A stretch of 64,000 nucleotides of DNA from contig CAJFQF010000003.1 in the NCBI GenBank assembly GCA_904418995.1, forward strand, positions 286,172 through 350,171, given 5' to 3'. The notes under the pieces were generated by a model, which worked only from the letters and a program-made list of their open reading frames with translations, was not told the DNA's origin and ran no database searches. Position 1 is the first letter of the stretch. Each line of letters starts with the position of its first letter. The position numbers were made by a program, and so were the translations under genes. This document shows positions 8,382-15,802 of the stretch, in pieces. This DNA comes from Heritagella_A intestinalis (GTDB taxonomy: Bacteria > Bacillota > Clostridia > Oscillospirales > Acutalibacteraceae).

Positions 8382-10033
8382 AATTCGATCACATCCTCAC
8401 TGGTAACTGCGCCGGGAAACAGCTTGCGGGCCATCCGGTTGGCAGAGGTGGTATAGAAACTGTTCCCCGAGAAAAATTCCTTGGTAGAGCCGCTGGAAAC
8501 CACGCTTCCGTTAAAGAACATGGCGCAGGTATCCGCATACTGGGCGCAAAATTCAACGTCGTGGGACACCATGATAATGGTTACCCCACGGGCCTTGAGC
8601 TTTTGCAGGATTCCCGCCAGCTTGGCCTTGAAATAGCTGTCAATGCCCTTGGTAGGCTCGTCCAGGAGCAGCACAGAGGGCTCCAGCAGCAGCACCTTGG
8701 CCAAAGCGGCCCGCTGCTGTTCGCCGCCGCTGATGTCATAGGGGTGCCTGGAAAGCAGGTCCTGGATTTCCACCAGCTCTGCCATCTCCCGAACCCGGCG
8801 GTGCTTTTCCTCTTCCGGGAGTTTCTGGTCGGAGAGGATTTCCAGCAAATCCAGTTCCACAGTCTTTTTCACAAACAGGGACTGGGGATTTTGCGGCAAG
8901 ACGCCCAAGCAGTGGGAGAAGAGCTCCTTGTCGGTATATTTGCCGATTTCCCGACCCAAAAGGAACACCTTGCCCCGATAGGGCCGGTTGGCCCGGCTCA
9001 TCAGGCTCAGGGCCGTGGTTTTGCCAGCGCCGTTTCCGCCCACAATGCTGAACCATTCCCCTTTATGTACGGCAAAGGAAAGCCCTTGCAGCACATCCGG
9101 GGATTTTTTTTCATAGCGGAACCAGACTTCCTTCATCCGGAGCACTTCTTCCTGGGCCGGCGCAGGGGCTGCTTCCGGCAGTTCCCGGACTTTTGGCTCC
9201 TGCGGGAACCGCTGGGCCAGCCATTTCCGGCCGTCCCGCACGGTCAGGGGGCAGCCGTCACCGCCGCCCGCTACCGCCCCGAAAATCCGGATTGGCGCCG
9301 GCATGGCGGAGAAGAGGGGGTGTTGGAGCTCTCCCAGGCGGCTGCCCACCCGGGCCGGCGTGTCATAGCACAAAAGCTCGCCACCGTCCAGCACGGCCGC
9401 TTTGTCCGCCGCCGGGAAAATTTCGTCCAGACGGTGCTCGGAGATAATAACAGTGGTGCCCAGCTCCCGGTTGATTTTCTTCACCGTCTCTAGAAATTCC
9501 GAGGCAGCGATGGGGTCCAGCTGGGAGGTGGGTTCGTCCAAAATCAGGACGCCAGGCTGCATGGCCATAATAGAGGCCAGGTTCAAAAGCTGTTTCTGCC
9601 CGCCGGACAGGGTGGACACATCCCGAAGGAACCATTCTTCAATGCCGAAAAAGCTGGCCATTTCCGCCACCCGCAGTCGGATAGTGGGGGTATCAAAGCC
9701 CAGGCTTTCCAGTCCAAAGGCCAGCTCGTGCCACACTTTATCGGTGACAATCTGGTTGTCCGGGTTTTGGAGCACATAGCCGATCTGGGAAGCCTGAGTC
9801 CGCAGGTCCGCTTCTTCCAGAGGCTTCCCGTCAAAGAAAATGGCCCCTTCCCGCTGGCCGTGGGGGGTAAGGACGGTTTTCAAATGACGGAGCAGGGTGC
9901 TCTTTCCGCAGCCGGAACGGCCGCACAGCACTACAAAATCCCCGTCCGCAATGGTCATGCTCACATGGGAGAGGGCCGGCTTGTCCCGCTCCGGATAGGT
10001 AAAACTCAAATCTTGGATTGTAAACGAGCCCAT
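8363..10033 (-). CDS. ECF transporter energising ATPase, fused A1-A2
   Basis: The 556-residue protein is a tandem of two ABC ATPase domains. Domain 1 has Walker A GRSGCGKST, signature LSGGQKQ and Walker B VLILDEPTSQLDP; domain 2 has GGNGAGKTT, ISGGEQQ and VLLLDEPTKGID. Fused EcfA-EcfA' proteins power dedicated (group I) ECF importers. The ATG at 10033 has GGAGGAG upstream and overlaps the 3' end of the T-component gene by 28 bases; the 3' end overlaps the S gene. All key motifs are intact. Confidence 0.93.
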   Translation of the reverse strand: MGSFTIQDLSFTYPERDKPALSHVSMTIADGDFVVLCGRSGCGKSTLLRHLKTVLTPHGQREGAIFFDGKPLEEADLRTQASQIGYVLQNPDNQIVTDKVWHELAFGLESLGFDTPTIRLRVAEMASFFGIEEWFLRDVSTLSGGQKQLLNLASIMAMQPGVLILDEPTSQLDPIAASEFLETVKKINRELGTTVIISEHRLDEIFPAADKAAVLDGGELLCYDTPARVGSRLGELQHPLFSAMPAPIRIFGAVAGGGDGCPLTVRDGRKWLAQRFPQEPKVRELPEAAPAPAQEEVLRMKEVWFRYEKKSPDVLQGLSFAVHKGEWFSIVGGNGAGKTTALSLMSRANRPYRGKVFLLGREIGKYTDKELFSHCLGVLPQNPQSLFVKKTVELDLLEILSDQKLPEEEKHRRVREMAELVEIQDLLSRHPYDISGGEQQRAALAKVLLLEPSVLLLDEPTKGIDSYFKAKLAGILQKLKARGVTIIMVSHDVEFCAQYADTCAMFFNGSVVSSGSTKEFFSGNSFYTTSANRMARKLFPGAVTSEDVIELCQKNL

Positions 10034-10893
10034 TGGATCTCCTCCCTAATGTCAAAAATCATCGGCAGCAGGCACAGGCCGCCGTAGGCAATGTACACGC
10101 AAAAGCTGACCCCAGTGGCGGGATGCCACAGGATCGATGGAAAATATGTCAGGGTAGTCTCTCCCAGAACCGTTCCCACCAGCAGCACCACAATGAGCGC
10201 TGCCAGGATTCCCATGGCGGTGCCGTCCCGCAGGGTAAAGCGGTAGTTGGAAAAGCTGGTGCGCCCTTTGAGGCCGTATCCCCGGGACTTCATGGAATCC
10301 GCCGTATCAATGGCATTTTCCAGGGCCCAGGTAATGAGAATAGAGAGGATTTTCAGGCCGTTTTTTGCCCGCTGAAAGAGATTCCCATTGGAGATGTCCC
10401 GGCCAACGCATTTTTGGGCATTGGAAATCACCCGGGCCTGGGCCGTGAACCGGGGCACCATCCGCAGCACCATGGAGAGCACCAGGGATAAAGCCGGGAT
10501 AATCCGGCCGAAAAGGTAGAGGAATTTATCCGAGGTCATGACCACATTGCAGCAGGAGAACCAGAGGATCACCGAAACAAACATGGCGGCGGCCACAAAG
10601 CCGTAGACAATGGACTCCAACGTGATGGGGTTGTCGTTGACATAGAGGAGAATGGTGGCTCCTGCATGGTTGAATACCGGGTTCATTAGGGCAAACAGCA
10701 GGAAAACCGGCAATAGATACAGCAGATCAAACCGGAGGGCCTTCTTTCCTTTTAAATAGACGGAATAAATGGCCCCGCTGCACAAAGAAATTCCCAGGAA
10801 CACCGGATGCAGGAAGAACATACTGAAAAGGATTACCGCTGTAAAATATGTGAAGTTGACGGCCGGATGAAAGGATGAAAAAGAATCCTTCAA
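10006..10893 (-). CDS. ECF transporter transmembrane (T) component
   Basis: A 295-residue membrane protein with about five or six hydrophobic segments. The cytoplasmic coupling motif ADSMKSRGYG (A-R-G signature that docks onto the ATPases) is clear at about two-thirds of the length. I use the TTG at 10893 as start because GGAGGG sits 5-6 bases upstream; an ATG 39 bases further upstream lacks a ribosome site. First gene of the T-A-S operon. Confidence 0.9.
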   Translation of the reverse strand: MKDSFSSFHPAVNFTYFTAVILFSMFFLHPVFLGISLCSGAIYSVYLKGKKALRFDLLYLLPVFLLFALMNPVFNHAGATILLYVNDNPITLESIVYGFVAAAMFVSVILWFSCCNVVMTSDKFLYLFGRIIPALSLVLSMVLRMVPRFTAQARVISNAQKCVGRDISNGNLFQRAKNGLKILSILITWALENAIDTADSMKSRGYGLKGRTSFSNYRFTLRDGTAMGILAALIVVLLVGTVLGETTLTYFPSILWHPATGVSFCVYIAYGGLCLLPMIFDIREEIQWARLQSKI

Positions 10894-11036
10894 GGCGCTC
10901 CCTCCTTCAAATAAAATAGAGCGGAAAAACAAGAACGAAAGACTCTTATAGGGTAATATACGATTTCCCCTCTTGTCAAGGTAAATTCAAAACATTCCTG
11001 GTAAAAACAAGCCTTCCGGCCTGGCAGGGGAGAGGG

Positions 11037-12086
11037 TCAGGCAGGAGAAATGTCCTCATAAACGAATTGCCGGAGGATCTCTCCAGCGTTGGAGAGGTCA
11101 TAGACAAAATACCACACGCCGTTGATGGTTTCCCCGGAAGCGTTGCAGGCGGCGTTGGGGAGGGAGGCCTGCTCCATCCCAGGCCGGGCGCGCAGGGCCC
11201 ACAGGCCCATTTCCACCATTTCGTCCCCGGTGAGGGAGGTGACGCACCCGGAGAGGATGCGCCCGGCAAAGCCCGGCAGCTTAGCTGGGCTCATGGTAAG
11301 GGCCGATTGGAACAGCCCTTCTAAAATCTCCCGCTGCCGGTCGGTGCGGTCCAAGTCGCTGCCGGTGTAGCGGTTCCGGGCATAGGCCACAGCCTGGCCG
11401 CCGGTAAGGCGCAAATCCCCGGTGCCGGTAATGGGGTCGGTCTGGATGCCCAGGCGGTTCAGTTCCTCAATGTAGGTGTTGGCTACGTCCCGCTCCGCTT
11501 CCGAGACATTGACGGTAACGCCCCCGGCATAGTCGATAATCTGGGCCAGCTGAGCAAAGTTGACGGTGACAAAATCCCGGATATCCAAACCGAAGTTCTG
11601 GTTCAGGGTTTTTACCGCAAGCTGGGGCCCGCCGTAGGCATAGGCGTGGTTCAGCTTATCCCAGCCCCGGCCTTCAATCTGCACATAGCTGTCCCGGGCA
11701 ATGGAGGTGAGCTTAACTTTCCCGTGAACCCGGTCCAGGCTCAGAACCATGATAGCGTCAGAGCGCCCGCTGGTGGAGTTCATCTGGCGGGTGTCCACCC
11801 CGAACAGGGCGATATTGGTCACGTCCTGGGAGGAAAATTCCCCGGTCCCACCAGTCTGGGGCTCGTTTTCCGGAAGGGATTCCCCCGCAGAAGAGGAAAT
11901 CCCCAGGTCGTTTTCGTCCAGTTCTTCCCGCTCCACGTTTCCCAGCAGGGAATTGAGATACACAGCCCCCACGCCAACGGCGATGACCAGAGCGGCTAAA
12001 AGGATGCATCCCACAGTCAGCAGCTTTTTGCCCAGAGAGGGCTTTTTTACAGGGCGGGTTTCATGGGGTTCCCGATTTTGTTCCAT
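11037..12086 (-). CDS. LCP (LytR-CpsA-Psr) family cell-wall ligase
   Basis: The 349-residue protein has a short cytoplasmic head, one transmembrane segment (about residues 24-46) and an extracellular LCP domain with the conserved blocks GVDTR, SDAIMVLSLD, LTSIARDSYV, DKLNHAYAYGG and YARNRYTGSDLDRTDRQREIL. LCP enzymes transfer undecaprenyl-linked glycopolymers to peptidoglycan; the conserved Arg and Asp residues that bind the lipid pyrophosphate are present. Length is typical. Downstream of the CYTH gene but separated by a terminator. Confidence 0.93.
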   Translation of the reverse strand: MEQNREPHETRPVKKPSLGKKLLTVGCILLAALVIAVGVGAVYLNSLLGNVEREELDENDLGISSSAGESLPENEPQTGGTGEFSSQDVTNIALFGVDTRQMNSTSGRSDAIMVLSLDRVHGKVKLTSIARDSYVQIEGRGWDKLNHAYAYGGPQLAVKTLNQNFGLDIRDFVTVNFAQLAQIIDYAGGVTVNVSEAERDVANTYIEELNRLGIQTDPITGTGDLRLTGGQAVAYARNRYTGSDLDRTDRQREILEGLFQSALTMSPAKLPGFAGRILSGCVTSLTGDEMVEMGLWALRARPGMEQASLPNAACNASGETINGVWYFVYDLSNAGEILRQFVYEDISPA

Positions 12087-12175
12087 AATGGGCCTCCTGC
12101 GCGCGGCAAATTTCCGGCAGTGCCGGATCGCGAAAATAGTTTGCGCTCAGGGAGGGCGTTCTATCCTTTTTCGGC

Positions 12176-12222
12176 AAAAAGAACCGCCTCTGGCGGCTCC
12201 TGTGGGAGGGCCAAAGGCGGTC
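12176..12222 (-). terminator. Terminator after the CYTH gene
   Basis: On the minus strand CCGCCTTTGGC (12220-12210) pairs with GCCAGAGGCGG (12194-12184) and is followed by TTCTTTTT. It lies 20 bases past the CYTH stop. Confidence 0.75.
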
Positions 12223-12243
12223 AGGGCATAGTCTTTTTCATTT

Positions 12244-12714
12244 TTAAGAAAGGCGGGTGCGTTCCCAATAAGCGCTCATGCTGGAACCAGGGGTTTCCGT
12301 AACGTCCTCCCCTAAAAAGTCCGGGGGCACAAAGGCGTTGGCCTCCTCCACGGAGGGGAACTCCACTTCCGCATAAAGGAACTCGTTTTCCGTTCCTCCG
12401 TCCACCCGGCTGCATTCCAGCTTGTGGCCGTCAGGCAGCTGATACAGCCGGAACTCCTTGCGGATCATTTCCCCGGCCAAAAGGGCTTTCAGCCGGTGGA
12501 ATTTGTCCTCGTCCAGGGCCAGCTCCACTTCTTCCCGCACTAGGGTACCCTTGCCCTTAATGCACAGCTTGTAGGAAATCACGCCGTCCGTTTCCCGGCT
12601 GCGGATGCGCACAGTGGGACGCACGGAGAGGTATCCCTGCTCTATGCGGCTGCTTTCCAGCAGAGGCAGGTGGTCCGGGAAAGCCGTGAGTTTAAATTTG
12701 CGCTCGATCTCCAT
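12244..12714 (-). CDS. CYTH-domain protein
   Basis: A 156-residue protein starting MEIERKF, the ExExK motif that defines the CYTH/triphosphate tunnel metalloenzyme fold, followed by alternating basic and acidic strands (RIRSRETDG, YKLCIKGKG, REEVELALDEDKF) that line the tunnel. Members hydrolyse inorganic triphosphate, thiamine triphosphate or make cAMP; bacterial single-domain forms are most often triphosphatases. The substrate is not decided by the sequence. The neighbouring acetyltransferase is 18 bases upstream, probably the same operon. Confidence 0.87.
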   Translation of the reverse strand: MEIERKFKLTAFPDHLPLLESSRIEQGYLSVRPTVRIRSRETDGVISYKLCIKGKGTLVREEVELALDEDKFHRLKALLAGEMIRKEFRLYQLPDGHKLECSRVDGGTENEFLYAEVEFPSVEEANAFVPPDFLGEDVTETPGSSMSAYWERTRLS

Positions 12715-12732
12715 GTTCCAACGCTCCTTTAT

Positions 12733-13239
12733 TTATTTGGTTTCCGCCAGCTTTTCCAGGGCGTCTCCCTCTGCCCGGAACAACAGCCATTCCGGATGGG
12801 GCTGAGCGCCCATGGACTGATAGAATTTCTGGGACGGGGTGTTCCAATCCAGGCAGACCCAATCCATGCGGCTGCATCCCTGCTCCACGGCGATGCCCGC
12901 CACGCAGGTGAGCAGGGCTTTGCCGATGCCCTTTCCCCGCATTTCCGGCAGGACGAAAATGTCCTCCAGATACAGGTTCTCTCTGCCGATAAAGGTGGAG
13001 AAATTGTAGAAATACAGGGCATAGCCCACGGTCTTGCCCTCATATTCAGCCAGGAGCACGTCTGCCCGGCGGCGCACAAAAATGGATTCCCGCAGGCTTT
13101 CCTCAGTGGCTACCACCTGATGCTCCAGTTTTTCATATTTCGCGATTCCCCAAATCAGTTCCAGAATCGCGGCGCAGTCCTCCTCCTGGGCCTGCCGAAT
13201 CACAAGGCCGGGAACGGCGTTTTCATAGATTTTTGCCAT
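12733..13239 (-). CDS. GNAT-family N-acetyltransferase
   Basis: The 168-residue product has the GNAT acetyl-CoA-binding block LPEMRGKGIGKALL and the C-terminal LDWNTPSQKFYQSMGA segment, closely resembling diamine/aminoalkylphosphonate-type acetyltransferases of the SAT family. The ATG at 13239 has GGAAAGGAAG upstream; a frame extension to 13422 runs across the promoter and is not used. The acceptor substrate is unknown. Confidence 0.88.
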   Translation of the reverse strand: MAKIYENAVPGLVIRQAQEEDCAAILELIWGIAKYEKLEHQVVATEESLRESIFVRRRADVLLAEYEGKTVGYALYFYNFSTFIGRENLYLEDIFVLPEMRGKGIGKALLTCVAGIAVEQGCSRMDWVCLDWNTPSQKFYQSMGAQPHPEWLLFRAEGDALEKLAETK

Positions 13240-13309
13240 GTTGTTTCTTCCTTTCCTTTCCTTTTTAAGGCGGATATTGTCCGCATATCCGTCCTTTTTG
13301 CTAAGGGGT

Positions 13310-13339
13310 ATTATACCACAGTTTTCTGAAGATTGGCAA
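13310..13339 (-). promoter_or_regulatory. Promoter of the GNAT-CYTH operon
   Basis: Minus-strand TTGCCA (13339-13334), 18-base spacer, TATAAT (13315-13310), about 70 bases upstream of the acetyltransferase start. Confidence 0.6.
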
Positions 13340-13363
13340 ACGGGATAAGGGGAAACTCGCCAT

Positions 13364-13666
13364 TCAGAAATTGAATGCTGGATAGTCACAATAGGGAGCC
13401 GGCAGCGGGGCGTCAAAATCAATCCAGCCTAAATTTTCCACTAAAAAAGAAGGGGCGTCCGGAAATCGCCACTGATTCAGATAATCAATAAAATCCTCTT
13501 CGTTGAAGCACAGACCTCCGGATACCCGATATTTTTTGGCGTGTGGGCTGCTTTCCAGCCATACAGTGCAGAACTCCAGACAATATTCCTCCAAATGTTC
13601 TGCCACAATATCGGGAACTGCGTAGACTTTCAGCTCCCCATCCGCACTAAGGATAACATTTTTCAA
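13364..13666 (-). CDS. Hypothetical protein, 100 residues
   Basis: I do not recognise this protein. It is acidic and soluble, opens with LKNVILSADGELKVYAVPD, contains HLEEYCLEFCTVWLESSPHAKKY and ends with an aromatic PYCDYPAFNF tail; there is no signal peptide or membrane segment. The start is taken as TTG at 13666 because TAGGAGGGAG ends 4-5 bases upstream, while the ATG 21 bases earlier sits in front of that site. A TTGCCG-N17-TAGAAT promoter lies just upstream (13702-13730). Monocistronic. Confidence 0.62.
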   Translation of the reverse strand: MKNVILSADGELKVYAVPDIVAEHLEEYCLEFCTVWLESSPHAKKYRVSGGLCFNEEDFIDYLNQWRFPDAPSFLVENLGWIDFDAPLPAPYCDYPAFNF

Positions 13667-13701
13667 ATTTCTCCCTCCTATCAGCAAAATTGGTTACTGT
13701 A

Positions 13702-13730
13702 ATTCTATCATATCCAAAGGCCGGCGGCAA
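13702..13730 (-). promoter_or_regulatory. Promoter of the 100-residue hypothetical
   Basis: Minus-strand TTGCCG (13730-13725), 17-base spacer, TAGAAT (13707-13702). It is nearly back to back with the pepF promoter. Confidence 0.5.
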
Positions 13731-13754
13731 TGGTGGCGCAGAGTTCCTCCGGGC

Positions 13755-13783
13755 TTGTAAAAAGGCCCATTCCGTGGTATCAT
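13755..13783 (+). promoter_or_regulatory. Putative pepF promoter
   Basis: TTGTAA (13755-13760), 17-base spacer, TATCAT (13778-13783), 46 bases upstream of the oligoendopeptidase start. Confidence 0.45.
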
Positions 13784-13828
13784 AATACGGTAAATTTTCT
13801 CAAATCACTCCGAAAGGCAGGGAATAGA

Positions 13829-15619
13829 ATGGAAGAAATGACCCGTTGGAGCCTGCGGGAAATGTTTCCCACAGACGACGATTGGAAGCAGACCATGGAG
13901 GAAGCCCTGAAACTGGCCAACGCTCTGGCGGGACGCCGGGGCCATTTGGCGGAAACGCCCCAGGGGCTTTTGGAGACCGCCCGGCTGTATCTGGACATGG
14001 AGGAAAAGCTCTATCGGCTTATGGTGTTTGCCAACTCGAATTTTGACCAGAATATGGCGGACCCGGAGGCCAAAAAGCTCTATGAAATCGCCCAGAACCA
14101 GGCCACCAGCATCGGGGAAAAGCTTTCCTTTATGGCGCCGGAGCTTATGGAGCACTCCCTGGAAGAATTCCTTCAGTGGTGCCAGGAAGAACCGGCTCTA
14201 AAGCAGTATGAAACTTATGCCCGGGATTTCTTTGACCGGAAGGAACACATCCTCAGCGATGAAATGGAGACCCTGCTGGTTCGTATGAACGATATGGGGG
14301 AATCCTTCTCCAAAGTGTTTGAGGATTTAACGGTAAACGACATGGAGTTTCCCCTGGTACACACCCTGGAAGGGGAAGAAATCCGGGCCAACGAGGCCAA
14401 TTATGCCGCTGCTTTGGAAAATCCCGACCCCGCTTTCCGCCGGGACTACTACAAGGGCCTGTTGGGCACCTATCAAAAGCACATCAATACCCTGGCATCC
14501 GTCCATTATGGCTCCGTGAAGAACGATTGCTTTACCGCTAAAACCCGCCGGTATGCCAGTGCCCGTGCCGCCGCCCTCCACGCCAACCACATTCCGGAAG
14601 AGGTCTACGACAATCTGCTGGAAACCGTCCGGGCCAATGTGGAGCCTCTCCACGAGTATGTTGCCTTCCGCAAGGAGCGTCTGGGGCTGGATACCCTCTA
14701 TTTCAGCGATTTGTTTGTGCCCTTGGTGCAGGAATCCGCCCGGAAATACACCTATGAAGAGGCGCAGCAGATGGTACTCCAGGCCACAGCAGTGCTGGGG
14801 GAGGATTACACCCGGCTGGTGCAGCGGGCCTTCGACGAGCGCTGGATTGACGTGTATCCCCGGGAGGCCAAGCGCACGGGGGCCTATTCCACCGGCGCTT
14901 ACCGCTGCAAGCCTTATGTGCTCCTGAACTTCACCGGAACCTTGGATGACGTATTTACCCTGGCCCATGAGCTGGGGCACTCCATGCACACCTGGTTCAG
15001 CAATGAGGCCCAGCCTTTCCTCTATGCCAATTACAGCATTTTCTGCGCAGAGGTGGCCTCTACCCTCAATGAGCAGCTTCTCAGCCGCTGGCTCTTTGAC
15101 CACACCACCGATGAAAACGAAAAGGCCCTGCTTCTGTGCAAGCGTCTGGACGACATCCGCTCCACCTTCTACCGCCAGACCATGTTCGCGGACTTTGAGA
15201 ACCAGACCCATCAGCTGGTGGAAAAAGGGGAGCCTCTGGTGCCAGAGACCCTCTGCGGCATCCATCGCTCTCTCAATGAGCTGTATTATGGGAAGGCGCT
15301 GGTGGTAGACGACTACCTTTCCTGTGAGTGGGCCCGAATCCCTCACTTCTACACCGCCTTCTATGTGTATCAGTACGCCACAGGCATTGCCGCTGCCACG
15401 GCTATTGCCAACCGGATTTTCACCGAAGGGGAGAAGGCCGTGGCCGATTACCGCCGCTTCCTCACCACCGGCGGCAGCGGGCATCCCATCGACCTGCTCC
15501 GGATTGCCGGAGTGGATATGGCTTCCCCCAAGCCGGTACTGGACACCATCGACACCTTCCGCAGCACCTTGCAGGAATTGAAAGCATTGCTGCCGGCTTC
15601 CGGCAAAAAAGCCCGGTAA
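13829..15619 (+). CDS. pepF: Oligoendopeptidase F (M3B metallopeptidase)
   Basis: The 596-residue protein is a full-length M3B peptidase. The zinc motif is HELGH in FTLAHELGHSMHTWF (about residues 380-394), with the downstream glutamate in the YSIFCAEVASTLNE helix. PepF cleaves 7-17-residue peptides in the cytoplasm, contributing to peptide nutrition and turnover. The start at 13829 is set by GGCAGGGA upstream and by the family-typical acidic N-terminus; 33 extra upstream residues are rejected. Monocistronic with a hairpin after the stop. Confidence 0.94.
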   Translation: MEEMTRWSLREMFPTDDDWKQTMEEALKLANALAGRRGHLAETPQGLLETARLYLDMEEKLYRLMVFANSNFDQNMADPEAKKLYEIAQNQATSIGEKLSFMAPELMEHSLEEFLQWCQEEPALKQYETYARDFFDRKEHILSDEMETLLVRMNDMGESFSKVFEDLTVNDMEFPLVHTLEGEEIRANEANYAAALENPDPAFRRDYYKGLLGTYQKHINTLASVHYGSVKNDCFTAKTRRYASARAAALHANHIPEEVYDNLLETVRANVEPLHEYVAFRKERLGLDTLYFSDLFVPLVQESARKYTYEEAQQMVLQATAVLGEDYTRLVQRAFDERWIDVYPREAKRTGAYSTGAYRCKPYVLLNFTGTLDDVFTLAHELGHSMHTWFSNEAQPFLYANYSIFCAEVASTLNEQLLSRWLFDHTTDENEKALLLCKRLDDIRSTFYRQTMFADFENQTHQLVEKGEPLVPETLCGIHRSLNELYYGKALVVDDYLSCEWARIPHFYTAFYVYQYATGIAAATAIANRIFTEGEKAVADYRRFLTTGGSGHPIDLLRIAGVDMASPKPVLDTIDTFRSTLQELKALLPASGKKAR

Positions 15620-15656
15620 TTTTTCAGTTCCCGCACTCTTCTAAAAAACAAGCAAA

Positions 15657-15699
15657 ATCCCCGGATCGCTTCTTTGTGAAGGCGGTCCGGGGATTTCTA
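15657..15699 (+). terminator. Hairpin after pepF, possibly bidirectional
   Basis: AATCCCCGGATCGC (15657-15670) pairs with GCGGTCCGGGGATT (15682-15695). T-richness is modest on the plus side (TCTATATTG) and better on the minus side (TTTTGCTTGTTTTTT). Confidence 0.6.
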
Positions 15700-15717
15700 T
15701 ATTGTGGCCTTTCCCAT

Positions 15718-15759
15718 AAAAACACCATCCCCCCGGAACCAATCGGCCCGGAGGGATGG
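15718..15759 (-). terminator. Terminator after the endoglycosidase gene
   Basis: On the minus strand CCATCCCTCCGG (15759-15748) pairs with CCGGGGGGATGG (15736-15725) and is followed by TGTTTTT. Confidence 0.75.
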
Positions 15760-15802
15760 CATCCTAAATTAGGAAATTGTCAGGTTGTAAGCAGGAGAGA
15801 GA

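Noticed and set aside
10893..11036. A second cobalamin riboswitch before the ECF T gene
   Set aside because: The gap is only about 140 bases and contains no B12 box; a TTGACA hexamer is present but lacks a well-placed -10 partner.
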